Source: Corynebacterium pseudogenitalium
GTDB lineage: Bacteria > Actinomycetota > Actinomycetes > Mycobacteriales > Mycobacteriaceae
Direction: 5' to 3'
NCBI RefSeq assembly: GCF_024453815.1
Contig: NZ_CP072934.1
Location: 1,364,001-1,428,000 of the forward strand
DNA length: 64,000 nt
Numbering within the stretch: the first letter of the stretch is position 1; the number at the start of each line of letters is the position of its first letter. Positions 9,832-18,592 of the stretch are shown piece after piece. A model generated the notes under the pieces. The model ran no database searches. It saw nothing but the letters and a program-made list of their open reading frames with translations, and was not told where the DNA came from. The position numbers and the translations under genes are program-made.

Positions 9832-10788
9832 ATGAACAATAAAGAATATAAACCAACCTTGGCCCAACTTCGTACGTTTGTGACCATCGCCGAGAATAGG
9901 CACTTCGGCACTGCTGCGAGCAAGCTCAACATTTCTCAACCGTCATTATCCCAGGCATTGGTCGCGCTAGAGACCGGTTTAGGGATTCAACTTATCGAGC
10001 GATCCACCCGAAAGGTCATCGTCACTCCAACTGGGGAGGCGCTCCTCCCCTATGCGAAAGCAACGCTTGAAGCAGCCGATGCTTTTGTTGCACATGCCCG
10101 CGGTGCACATGGGGTCCTTTCCGGGCCTCTCAATATCGGCATCATCCCCACCATCGCACCGTATATCCTGCCCACCCTTTTACAACTGATTCAGAGCGAG
10201 TTCCCCGATTTAACTCCTCGAATCATCGAAGAGCCCACCAAACACCTACTCGCTAAATTGCGCGACGGCAACGTCGATGTGGCGCTGCTAGCCCTTCCTA
10301 CGCACGCGCCTGGAGTCAGTGAACTGGAACTCTATGACGAAGACTTCATCGTCGTAACGAATGAGAAACACAAGTTGTCTGGGCTCCAAAACCTTACCCT
10401 CGATGTCCTGGAAGAACTCGATTTGCTTCTTCTCGACGACGGCCACTGCCTGCGCGACCAAATAGTTGATCTTTGCAAGAACGTTCAAACCACGCCCTCA
10501 AATTCAAGCCAATCAGATACACGGGCTGCGTCACTGACTACCATCATGCAGCTGGTTGTTGCTGGCCTTGGATCAACCCTCGTTCCCAAGTCAGCTATTG
10601 CAGCTGAGTGCACACGTCCTGGTTTGGGGCTTTCTACCTTCCAGAAGAGTGTCGACGCGAAGCGTACAATTGGACTGGCCTACCGCTCTTCTTCTTCCCG
10701 CATCCATGAGTTTGAGGAACTTGGAGCGTTGTGTAGAAAGGCGTACAAAGAGGTAGCGAAAACCAGTGATGCGATTCTGTCCCGCTAA
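9832..10788 (+). CDS. oxyR: Hydrogen peroxide-sensing LysR-type regulator OxyR
   Basis: This is a LysR-family transcription factor of 318 residues. The winged helix-turn-helix is at residues 8 to 65 (FGTAASKLNISQPSLSQAL). The effector domain contains Cys206 (GHCLRDQ) and Cys215 (LCKN), the redox pair that forms the intramolecular disulphide in OxyR. The chosen ATG begins MNNKEYKPTLAQLRTF, the conserved N-terminus. An in-frame ATG 40 codons upstream would run through the intergenic promoter region. It probably controls ahpC-ahpD. hrpA follows after 15 bases. Confidence 0.95.
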   Translation: MNNKEYKPTLAQLRTFVTIAENRHFGTAASKLNISQPSLSQALVALETGLGIQLIERSTRKVIVTPTGEALLPYAKATLEAADAFVAHARGAHGVLSGPLNIGIIPTIAPYILPTLLQLIQSEFPDLTPRIIEEPTKHLLAKLRDGNVDVALLALPTHAPGVSELELYDEDFIVVTNEKHKLSGLQNLTLDVLEELDLLLLDDGHCLRDQIVDLCKNVQTTPSNSSQSDTRAASLTTIMQLVVAGLGSTLVPKSAIAAECTRPGLGLSTFQKSVDAKRTIGLAYRSSSSRIHEFEELGALCRKAYKEVAKTSDAILSR

Positions 10789-10803
10789 ACTGGGACGCTA
10801 GTT

Positions 10804-13800
10804 ATGAAGGACCAGGAACAAACACCTAAGAAAGAACTCTTCCGCCAACTAGACAACGTGGAACTACGCGACGTCCGACGTCTTCGCCGTCGCATTCGAC
10901 AGGCCAAGAACGGCAAGGAACTTAACAAAGTTGAAGAGGCAATTGCCCGAAGCTTGCACGTAGTTCGGGCGCGGGATGAACTCATTCCGAACATCGAGTA
11001 CCCAGATGCACTCCCGGTTTCTCAACGCAAGAATGACATCTTAGAAGCTGTCGCGAACCACCAAGTGACTGTTATTGCTGGTGAAACTGGATCCGGCAAG
11101 ACCACCCAGATTCCTAAGATGCTGCTCGAGCTCGGCCGCGGTCGACGAGGACGTATAGCGCATACTCAGCCGCGCCGTCTCGCTGCTAGAACTGTCGCTG
11201 AACGCATAGCAGACGAATTAGGTCAGAGCATTGGAGAATCGGTCGGCTACGCCATTCGCTTCGACGACAAGGTCAGCACCACTACCTCAGTGAAGCTCAT
11301 GACAGACGGAATTCTCCTTACGGAGATTCAGCGTGATCGGTTCCTCAACGCGTACGACACCATCATTATCGATGAGGCGCACGAGCGTTCCCTGAACATC
11401 GACTTTTTGCTTGGATACGTCAAGGAGCTTCTCCCCAAACGCCCCGACCTGAAGGTCATCATCACGTCCGCCACCATTGACGTCGAACGCTTCGCGCAGC
11501 ACTTCTGTGACGAAGAAGGCAACCCCGCCCCGATTATTGAGGTTTCAGGTCGTACCTACCCGGTTGAGGTGCGCTACCGTCCGCTCGTCGAAAATGCCGG
11601 CGATCGTGAAATTGATATTGACATGATTGACGGTGTTATCAACGCCATCAAGGAGTTGATGGCAGAAGGCGACGGTGACATCCTCTGCTTTTTCGCCTCA
11701 GAACGTGACATCCGTGACTGCATGGAAGCAATTGAAAAGCAGCATTGGAAGAATGTTGAAGTCGCGCCACTTTTCGGACGCCTTTCGAACGCAGAACAGC
11801 ACCGCGTCTTCTCCCCACATAGCGGGCGTAGGATCGTCCTCTCTACGAACATCGCCGAAACTTCGCTCACAGTGCCGGGAATTCACTACGTTGTGGACAC
11901 TGGCCTCGCTCGCATTTCACGGTATTCAACGCGGACTAAAGTACAGCGTCTTCCGATTGAGGAAATATCCCAAGCCTCAGCAAACCAGCGCTCGGGCCGT
12001 TGTGGACGTGTTGCTGACGGTATCGCTATCCGCTTGTACTCGGAAGAGAACTTTAATTCACGCCCGGAATTTACTGACCCTGAAATATTGCGGACCAACT
12101 TGGCAAGTGTGATCCTGCAAATGATTTCTCTCAATCTCGGCGACATGCGGCACTTTCCATTCGTGGAATCCCCAGACGACAAAGCTATTCGCGATGGCCT
12201 TACGCTCTTGTACGAGCTCGGTGCAATCAAAGCAATACCAAAGGGTGAACTTCCAAAACTCACGAAAATTGGCCATACGCTTGCGAAAATCCCAGTCGAC
12301 CCCAAGATGGCTCGCATGCTCGTCGAGGCCGAACGCTACCGGGTGTTGGAGGATGTCACCGCAGTTGTCGCCCATATGTCGATTCAAGACGTGCGCGAAC
12401 GCCCCCTGGAATTTCAGGCACAAGCAGACCAAGCCCATGCACGCTTCAAAGACAAGACATCCGACTTTCTTTCAGCGCTCAAGCTCTGGGATTACGTCGG
12501 AGGTCTCCGTGAAGAGCTTTCAGGCAATCAGTTCAGAAAGCGCATGAAGCGTGAGTATTTGCACTATATGCGAATTCGTGAATGGCACGACCTCGTTCGT
12601 CAGCTCCGCGACGTCGAACGTCGACTGGGCTGGGACGTCGACAAAGCAATGACAATGACAACGAAACGTGACGCTGACTCGATTCATCGAGCATTGCTCA
12701 CTGGCTTACTTTCGAATATCGGTGCTCGCGACGGAAACAGCAAGGAATACCAAGGTGCTCGTGGTACCCGTTTCCTGATTTTCCCAGGGTCATCGCTGGC
12801 CAAGACCCCACCAGAGTTTTTGATGGCAAGCGAGCTTGTAGAAACCTCGCGGCTTTGGGCCAGAGACGTGGCAAAAGTAGAATCCTCATGGATCGAGCAC
12901 GCGGCAGGATCACTCCTGAAACATGTCTATTCAGAACCGTTCTGGTCACGGAAACGCGCATGCGCAATGGTCCATCAAAAATCGTTATTGTACGGCATCC
13001 CTATCGTGCGAGACCGACTTATCCCCTACCACCGCGTTGATCCTACGGCTGCGCGCGAGATGTTTATTCGTCACGCACTCATTGACGGCGATTGGACGAG
13101 GACTCATAAGTTTCTCGAACACAACAGCTTGTTGCTAAGCGAAGCCGCAGAAGTTGAAGAAAAGCTACGGCGTAGGGGCATCGTCGTTGACGAAGACACT
13201 CTATTCGATTTCTACGACGTGAAACTGCCGGATTCAGTCACAACAGCGAACAATTTTGACAGTTGGTGGAAGAAGCAACAGCAGCTCGATCCCGGATATC
13301 TTCACTTTGATCCAAGTAAACTCGTTGACGATTCTGCCCAGACTATCTCTGCAGAAGACTTTCCAATGTCATGGTCACAAGGGTCGATGCGGTTCGATGT
13401 GTCGTACAAATTCGAGCCTGGAACCGCCTACGACGGCGTTACCATCGCAATTCCCCTGCCTCTACTGGCCAGCGTTGAATCAGTCGGATTTGACTGGCTT
13501 GTACCTGGGCTACGTAAAGAGTTGCTGACTGAACTCATTCGTTCACTGCCGAAACCACTACGCAAGGGCGTCGTCCCCGCTCCAGACTTCGCTGACCGTG
13601 CACTTGAGCGTATGACGTTCGATCCACGCACGTCGGTTACCGAAGCACTGGCTCAGGCCCTCACTGAATTGGGTGCCAGCGGCATTAGCGGGCATGATTT
13701 CCGCACGCACCTGCTGCCACCGCACTTGCTCATAACGTTTGCAGTCATTGATAAACGTGGGAAGATTGTCGACTCAGACAAGAGTCTCCTTGCTTTGAAG

Positions 13801-14715
13801 AAGCGTCGGGCCACACAGATTCGTTCTTCAGTCGCGAAAGCAAGCCGCCACTCTGAAACTGCCGAAGTTCCTGTATGGACCGAAGACACACTCGGCGATA
13901 TTCCCGAAAGTACGACCACAACCATTGATGGCAACAAAGTCGAGGCCTATCCTGCGCTCGAGGTGACTCCCAAAGGCGTTCGCGTTGCTGTGCATCCAAC
14001 CCGGGCGAGTGCTGATGCATCAATGATGACGGCAACGCTCACGTTGCTGCTGCGGGCAATCGAGGTTTCCGATACTCAGATGACGAAGGGACTGCCACTA
14101 CAGCAACGTGTCGCTGTTGATAGGTATCCACATGGCGGGGCTTCCGGCCTTGTCGAAGACGCTCGCGTTGCAGCAATCCGCGACGCGATGATTCAAGCCG
14201 GCGGCCCTGTGAGGTCACCTGCTGATTTCGACGCACTATGTGCGAAAATTAAACCGACTATTCCGGGAGCTGTCCGACGATCAATTGTATCGATCGCGCC
14301 AGGTCTCGCTGCATACTCAGATTTGATGCAAGAGCTCAAGAATTGGTCTGGTCCTGCGATTGACGATATTCGGGAGCAACTAGCATTCATGCTGCCCGCG
14401 AACGCTATCACGGTTCATGGCATGCAACACCTACAGCACCTCCCCCGTTACATAGAGGCAATCCAGATACGGCTTGAGCATCTAGAAGCGGAACCGGAAC
14501 GTGACGAAGAGCGGCAGGCTGAAGTAGCAAATGCTAAGGCTTACCTAGAGCGACGATTGGAACAGCTCCCTGCCCAACGCAGGAAGACACGCGCATACAA
14601 GGACGTGATGTGGCGAATTCAGGAGCTGCGAGTGAGTTTGTTTGCACAACACCTTGGCACCCAAAAGCCTGTGAGCGTGCGTCGTATTGAAAAAATGGTC
14701 GATAAACTTCGCTAG
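10804..14715 (+). CDS. hrpA: ATP-dependent RNA helicase HrpA (DEAH-box)
   Basis: The 1303-residue DEAH-box helicase has Walker A GETGSGKT (93 to 100), motif II DEAHERS near residue 195 and motif VI QRSGRCGRVADG. The HA2 and OB-fold domains and the long DUF3418 C-terminal region follow, the normal architecture of bacterial HrpA. In E. coli HrpA rescues stalled ribosomes by acting on mRNA; the role in corynebacteria is inferred. The start lies 15 bases after oxyR without a clear Shine-Dalgarno sequence. It converges with nrdR 13 bases downstream. Confidence 0.96.
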   Translation: MKDQEQTPKKELFRQLDNVELRDVRRLRRRIRQAKNGKELNKVEEAIARSLHVVRARDELIPNIEYPDALPVSQRKNDILEAVANHQVTVIAGETGSGKTTQIPKMLLELGRGRRGRIAHTQPRRLAARTVAERIADELGQSIGESVGYAIRFDDKVSTTTSVKLMTDGILLTEIQRDRFLNAYDTIIIDEAHERSLNIDFLLGYVKELLPKRPDLKVIITSATIDVERFAQHFCDEEGNPAPIIEVSGRTYPVEVRYRPLVENAGDREIDIDMIDGVINAIKELMAEGDGDILCFFASERDIRDCMEAIEKQHWKNVEVAPLFGRLSNAEQHRVFSPHSGRRIVLSTNIAETSLTVPGIHYVVDTGLARISRYSTRTKVQRLPIEEISQASANQRSGRCGRVADGIAIRLYSEENFNSRPEFTDPEILRTNLASVILQMISLNLGDMRHFPFVESPDDKAIRDGLTLLYELGAIKAIPKGELPKLTKIGHTLAKIPVDPKMARMLVEAERYRVLEDVTAVVAHMSIQDVRERPLEFQAQADQAHARFKDKTSDFLSALKLWDYVGGLREELSGNQFRKRMKREYLHYMRIREWHDLVRQLRDVERRLGWDVDKAMTMTTKRDADSIHRALLTGLLSNIGARDGNSKEYQGARGTRFLIFPGSSLAKTPPEFLMASELVETSRLWARDVAKVESSWIEHAAGSLLKHVYSEPFWSRKRACAMVHQKSLLYGIPIVRDRLIPYHRVDPTAAREMFIRHALIDGDWTRTHKFLEHNSLLLSEAAEVEEKLRRRGIVVDEDTLFDFYDVKLPDSVTTANNFDSWWKKQQQLDPGYLHFDPSKLVDDSAQTISAEDFPMSWSQGSMRFDVSYKFEPGTAYDGVTIAIPLPLLASVESVGFDWLVPGLRKELLTELIRSLPKPLRKGVVPAPDFADRALERMTFDPRTSVTEALAQALTELGASGISGHDFRTHLLPPHLLITFAVIDKRGKIVDSDKSLLALKKRRATQIRSSVAKASRHSETAEVPVWTEDTLGDIPESTTTTIDGNKVEAYPALEVTPKGVRVAVHPTRASADASMMTATLTLLLRAIEVSDTQMTKGLPLQQRVAVDRYPHGGASGLVEDARVAAIRDAMIQAGGPVRSPADFDALCAKIKPTIPGAVRRSIVSIAPGLAAYSDLMQELKNWSGPAIDDIREQLAFMLPANAITVHGMQHLQHLPRYIEAIQIRLEHLEAEPERDEERQAEVANAKAYLERRLEQLPAQRRKTRAYKDVMWRIQELRVSLFAQHLGTQKPVSVRRIEKMVDKLR

Positions 14716-14728
14716 TGAGCCTCGGACT

Positions 14729-15190
14729 TTATTCCAGTCCCTCTCGCTCGCGTCGTTTCATCAAGCGGATTTCCGACTGAAAATCTTCGGCGCTTTCAAA
14801 AGACTTGTACACCGAGGCAAATCGCAGGTACGCAACTTCGTCCAGTGTGCGAAGCGGTTCCAATACCGCCAGTCCAATGTCATTTGCCGCAACTTGAGAA
14901 CTTCCTTGGGCCCGAACCGTCTCCTCTACTTGCTGCGCTAGCCGCTTCAATGCGTCGTCGCTAACGTTCCTGCCTTGACAAGCACGCCGAACACCAACGA
15001 TCAACTTTTCCTTGTCGAACGGTTCAGTTACTCCATTGCGCTTCACAACGGTCAGCACGGCCTTCTCGATCGTTGTGAATCGGCCCCCGCACGATGTGCA
15101 CTCTCGCCGCCGCCGGATAGCAGAGCCCCCGTCTACAACACGAGAATCTGTAACTCGCGATTGTTCGTGATGACAAAACGGACAGTACAT
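14729..15190 (-). CDS. nrdR: Transcriptional repressor NrdR
   Basis: This is the zinc-finger/ATP-cone repressor of ribonucleotide reductase genes. The N-terminal zinc ribbon has Cys3-x2-Cys6 (MYCPFC) and Cys31-x2-Cys34 (CTSCGGRF). The ATP-cone domain begins at about residue 46 ([16 protein letters not shown]), for a total of 153 residues. It binds nucleotides to sense the dNTP pool. It is followed on the opposite strand by hrpA and preceded by the DivS-like gene in the same orientation, 49 bases away. Confidence 0.97.
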   Translation of the reverse strand: MYCPFCHHEQSRVTDSRVVDGGSAIRRRRECTSCGGRFTTIEKAVLTVVKRNGVTEPFDKEKLIVGVRRACQGRNVSDDALKRLAQQVEETVRAQGSSQVAANDIGLAVLEPLRTLDEVAYLRFASVYKSFESAEDFQSEIRLMKRREREGLE

Positions 15191-15239
15191 CTACACCCCA
15201 CTTTCTCGGAGAACAGTTATCACCCCCTACATTAGCGGG

Positions 15240-15632
15240 TTAACGTTGCGCTGCAGAAGCGACTTCATAGCTATGAGCAACGTTCGAATCGTCCCGCGAC
15301 ACCGAGTCCCACTCGCTATTACCGAAATCGCCCGAGATAAGTACAGCGACGAACATAGTTACCCCAAGAAGGGCTCCCATTAGAACGTTTGCTCGCTGCT
15401 CTTGAGGCTCGGCGGAAGAATAAACGGTTGGCTCGGGAGCATCTGCAGCCGCCCAGCGGCAACGAAAGTTCTGGTTGATAACCTGCTCGTGGCGTGACGG
15501 CTCACCCCCTCGATCACCCCGCATGGGTACAAAATCCCACACTTCAGCTGGCATTGAAGACCGTGGTGCAAGTGGAGCTCCCGCCATATCAGCACGAGTA
15601 GAAATTATTTTCGCCTGGTCAATGATGCTCAT
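15240..15632 (-). CDS. DivS-like SOS cell-division suppressor candidate (small membrane protein)
   Basis: The 130-residue protein has one clear hydrophobic segment at about residues 82 to 99 (NVLMGALLGVTMFVAVLI). A mostly polar N-terminal part precedes it and a short acidic tail follows. I see no LysM domain or enzymatic motif. The function is suggested only by position: it is divergent from lexA, where C. glutamicum carries divS, a LexA-controlled inhibitor of division. AAGGGG lies 6 bases before the ATG. Half-SOS boxes in the shared upstream region agree with DNA-damage control. It could also be an unrelated membrane protein. Confidence 0.55.
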   Translation of the reverse strand: MSIIDQAKIISTRADMAGAPLAPRSSMPAEVWDFVPMRGDRGGEPSRHEQVINQNFRCRWAAADAPEPTVYSSAEPQEQRANVLMGALLGVTMFVAVLISGDFGNSEWDSVSRDDSNVAHSYEVASAAQR

Positions 15633-15692
15633 AAAATGCCCCTTACTTCATTTCGCGAATTCGAAGGTTTCTCATCTCACGCGAAACATTTT

Positions 15693-15784
15693 TAGCGTAT
15701 TTGTTCGATTTAACTTCTATGTTCGATTTATACCATCTCATATCAGATCCCCACAACCCCCCCAACTATCGAACATATTTGCCC
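15693..15784. promoter_or_regulatory. LexA-binding region between divS-like gene and lexA
   Basis: The corynebacterial SOS consensus is close to TCGAAMANNTGTTCGA. Bases 15693-15708 carry the full right half (TTTGTTCGA). A second GTTCGA lies at 15721-15726. TCGAACATATTTG at 15769-15781 carries the full left half and lies close to a TATATT/TATTCT element that could be the lexA -10. No site is perfect in both halves, so autoregulation may rely on several weak sites. Confidence 0.6.
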
Positions 15785-15836
15785 TCTTTGATATATTCTG
15801 TACAGAAGACACTATCGAGACTCAATGTGAGGACCC

Positions 15837-16520
15837 ATGGCACGCAAGAACACAACCAGTGAAAAGTTCGATATGAGCGTACTTTCAGACAGACAAAAGC
15901 GAATCCTTCAAGTCATTCGCGACGCCGTCGTATTACGTGGCTATCCACCAAGCATTCGAGAGATCGGCGACGCCGCAGGACTCCAATCAACTTCTTCTGT
16001 CGCCTACCAGCTGAAGGAGCTCGAAAAGAAAGGGTTCCTTCGCCGTGACCCAAACAAGCCACGAGCCGTAGACCTCCGCCACCTGCCAGAATCTATGGGA
16101 GGTTCGGTTACACCGAAAGACGATGCGGACATTGATGGAACTTCTCCAGCACGGATGATCCCTGTCCTCGGCCAAATCGCCGCTGGAACTCCGATCCTGG
16201 CAGAGGAAAACATTGAACACTACTACCCCCTGCCGGAAGAACTACTCGATAGCGGCGACCTCTTCATGCTTCAGGTGGTTGGAGAATCAATGCGCGATGC
16301 AGGCATTCTCAATGGTGACTGGGTAGTCATCCGCTCACAACATGTTGCCGAAGAGGGCGAGTTCGTAGCAGCGCTAATTGACGGGGAGGCAACTGTCAAG
16401 GAGTTTCATAAGGACTCTTCCGGAGTATGGCTCATTCCTCATAACGATGCCTTTTCTCCGATACAAGGCAACGACGCCGAGATTATGGGCAAAGTGGTCT
16501 CTGTTTTCCGGACCCTGTAG
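15837..16520 (+). CDS. lexA: SOS repressor LexA
   Basis: LexA represses SOS genes and self-cleaves when RecA filaments form. The winged HTH is at residues 14 to 80 ([21 protein letters not shown] is the recognition region). The cleavage site is Ala116-Gly117 in IAAGTP. The catalytic dyad is Ser151 (GESMRD) and Lys188 (ATVKEF). The total is 227 residues. GAGGA precedes the ATG. It is divergent from the DivS-like gene and followed by sugR in the same direction after a weak hairpin. Confidence 0.97.
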   Translation: MARKNTTSEKFDMSVLSDRQKRILQVIRDAVVLRGYPPSIREIGDAAGLQSTSSVAYQLKELEKKGFLRRDPNKPRAVDLRHLPESMGGSVTPKDDADIDGTSPARMIPVLGQIAAGTPILAEENIEHYYPLPEELLDSGDLFMLQVVGESMRDAGILNGDWVVIRSQHVAEEGEFVAALIDGEATVKEFHKDSSGVWLIPHNDAFSPIQGNDAEIMGKVVSVFRTL

Positions 16521-16537
16521 CCATTTTTCGCCATTTC

Positions 16538-16553
16538 GCCCCCAACCGGGGGC
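16538..16553 (+). terminator. Weak GC hairpin after lexA
   Basis: GCCCCC and GGGGGC pair across AACC, 18 bases after the lexA stop. There is no T-run after it, so it is at best a weak or Rho-assisted terminator. Confidence 0.4.
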
Positions 16554-16600
16554 TATCAAACACATGTAAAAGCATTCGGGCGCACGGTTTTGCAACAATA

Positions 16601-16643
16601 GGGGCAACCTAATTTTTGAACCCTGCTGATTCGTGGTTGCCCC
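16601..16643. repeat. Inverted repeat in the sugR leader
   Basis: GGGGCAACC (16601-16609) and GGTTGCCCC (16635-16643) are a perfect 9-base inverted repeat with a 25-base spacer. The second arm ends 3 bases before the sugR Shine-Dalgarno sequence. It could be a DNA operator or an mRNA stem that affects ribosome access. Confidence 0.6.
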
Positions 16644-16656
16644 ACGGAGGAGTTGT

Positions 16657-17442
16657 ATGTACGCCGAAGAGAGAAGAAGGCAGATCGCGTCACTTACCGC
16701 AGTCGAAGGACGCGTGAATGTTACGGAGCTGGCCGAACGGTTTGATGTAACAGCCGAGACCATCAGGCGGGACTTGGCAATTCTCCATAATGAAGGAATT
16801 GTCCACCGCGTTCACGGCGGAGCCGTCGCTAGCCAATCATTTCTCACCACAGAGTTTTCTCTTGATGCCCGGTTCCGGTCGGCACCGACCGCCAAATCGG
16901 CGATCGCGCGCGCTGCGACACAGTTTCTCCCAGAGGATCCTGGCGCTGGCATCTTTCTCGACGCCGGCACCACCATCAATGGACTGGCCGATCTTATTGC
17001 CGCAGCAGGAAAAACACAACATTGGTCTATAGTTACGAACTCCCTCCCGATCGCGCTAGACCTATCATCCTGCGGGCTTACAGACGTTCAGCTCCTCGGG
17101 GGGACAGTCCGTGCAATCACCCAAGCTGTTGTAGGCGATACGGCATTACGCACTCTCGCGCTTATGCGTGCAGATGTTGCTTTTATTGGCACGAATGCCT
17201 TGACTATTGACCACGGCCTCTCTACCGCCGACGCCCAAGAGGCTGCGGTCAAATCTTCAATGGTCACCAATGCACGCAAGGTAGTTGTGCTCTGCGACTC
17301 CACGAAGCTCGGCAATGATTATCTAGTTAGCTTTGCGCCGCTAGACGCAATTGACGTCGTTGTTACCGACACAGACGCACCAGAGAGCTTTGTCAGCGAA
17401 TTGCGGGAGCGTGGAATCAAGGTCGTCCTTGCCGAAGAGTGA
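16657..17442 (+). CDS. sugR: DeoR-family sugar PTS regulator SugR
   Basis: SugR represses PTS genes such as ptsG, ptsF, ptsI and ptsH in C. glutamicum and is relieved by sugar phosphates. The 261-residue protein starts MYAEERRRQIASL, which matches known SugR. The HTH is VNVTELAERFDVTAETIRRD, followed by the DeoR signature IVHRVHGGA. The effector domain contains DAGTTINGL. The ATG at 16657 has GGAGGAG at ideal spacing; a GTG 8 codons upstream does not. The fruK-fruA-ptsH genes follow on the same strand and are its likely targets. Confidence 0.92.
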   Translation: MYAEERRRQIASLTAVEGRVNVTELAERFDVTAETIRRDLAILHNEGIVHRVHGGAVASQSFLTTEFSLDARFRSAPTAKSAIARAATQFLPEDPGAGIFLDAGTTINGLADLIAAAGKTQHWSIVTNSLPIALDLSSCGLTDVQLLGGTVRAITQAVVGDTALRTLALMRADVAFIGTNALTIDHGLSTADAQEAAVKSSMVTNARKVVVLCDSTKLGNDYLVSFAPLDAIDVVVTDTDAPESFVSELRERGIKVVLAEE

Positions 17443-17457
17443 AACAAAAGGAATCAA

Positions 17458-17505
17458 ATGCCCGATTGTGCCCGTTCTATTGCATTAACGGACATAATCG
17501 GGCAT
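17458..17505. repeat. Long inverted repeat between sugR and fruK
   Basis: Arms 17458-17476 (ATGCCCGATTGTGCCCGTT) and 17487-17505 pair over 19 positions with two G-T type mismatches, around a 10-base loop. The element begins 15 bases after the sugR stop and lies about 95 bases before fruK. It lacks a T-run after it. It may be an operator, a processing stem or a terminator of an unusual form. Confidence 0.75.
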
Positions 17506-17601
17506 TATGGCTTTAGTAGCGCTTTTCGATACTGCAGCTGCACAACAGACTTTCGGTAGGCGCTACCCCACAGAGCACCAATTACTCTAAGGATGCGCCA
17601 C

Positions 17602-18570
17602 ATGATTCTGACGTTCACTCCGAATCCAAGTACAGATGCAACGCTTTCTGTAGCAACGTTGCGTCGCGGCGAAGTCGCCCGTGCCATTACCGCTACGCGA
17701 GAAGCTGGCGGAAAAGGCGTCAACGTGGCCCACGCCGTAGCGAAGGCTGGAAGAGCGGCACTCGCTGTAGTTCCCTGCGGGGAAAGCGACCCTTTCAAGT
17801 TCGCTGCTAACCGACTCGGTTTTCCTTTTGTTTTCATCCCGGTTGAGGGCAATATCCGTACCAATACTGCGATTACTGAATCCGACGGTACGACTACCAA
17901 AATCAATGAGCCTGGCCCTCAATACACCATTGATGTCCAGCAGGGGTTCCTCGACGCGCTTGATTCGCATAGCAGCGAATGTAAGGCCGTCGTCATGGCA
18001 GGGTCGCTGCCAAGTGGAGCCCCGGCGGATCTCTACGCAACGTTGACCCGAGAAATCCGATTGAGGCTCGCCGAAGACGTACTGGTGGCCGTCGACACAT
18101 CAGACGAACCCCTGGTAAAGCTGGGAGATCAGCTTGAATCTGCAGCCCCCGATATCCTGAAACCCAACGCTTTTGAATTAGCGCAATTGGTGGGAGCCGA
18201 TGGGCATGTACTAGAGACTAGCGCTTCAGCCGGAGACTACTCCGAGGTTGTTCAGGCAGCGAAACGCTTGATTCAGCGAGGGGCTAAAGAAATTCTCGTC
18301 ACCCTCGGTGGCGCAGGTGCTTGCCTGGTCACCGCAGACTCTGCCTGGGCAGCAACGCCCCCACCGACTGTTGTGAAATCTACCGTTGGAGCAGGCGACA
18401 GCTCACTTGCTGGATATGTTATGGCTCGCACTCAACGCCTGCCGTTGGACCAGTGCCTCCAAACCGCGGTCGCCTATGGCTCTGCTGCAGCAGGCCTACC
18501 AGGTACCGGGATTCCAAGCCCTGACGACATCAACTTGGAACAAACCCAAGTCGTAGAAATCGATTCATAA
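17602..18570 (+). CDS. fruK: 1-phosphofructokinase
   Basis: This PfkB-family kinase converts fructose 1-phosphate, made by the fructose PTS, to fructose 1,6-bisphosphate. The 322-residue protein has the N-terminal MILTFTPNPSTDAT, the substrate loop GGKGVNVA (37 to 44) and the ATP-site motif TVGAGDS with catalytic Asp266. Two ATGs lie close together. The one at 17602 is chosen because AAGGA is 8 bases before it and overlaps the other. It is followed by fruA 22 bases later. Confidence 0.93.
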   Translation: MILTFTPNPSTDATLSVATLRRGEVARAITATREAGGKGVNVAHAVAKAGRAALAVVPCGESDPFKFAANRLGFPFVFIPVEGNIRTNTAITESDGTTTKINEPGPQYTIDVQQGFLDALDSHSSECKAVVMAGSLPSGAPADLYATLTREIRLRLAEDVLVAVDTSDEPLVKLGDQLESAAPDILKPNAFELAQLVGADGHVLETSASAGDYSEVVQAAKRLIQRGAKEILVTLGGAGACLVTADSAWAATPPPTVVKSTVGAGDSSLAGYVMARTQRLPLDQCLQTAVAYGSAAAGLPGTGIPSPDDINLEQTQVVEIDS

Positions 18571-18592
18571 TTTAAGAGAACAGGAGTCCACC

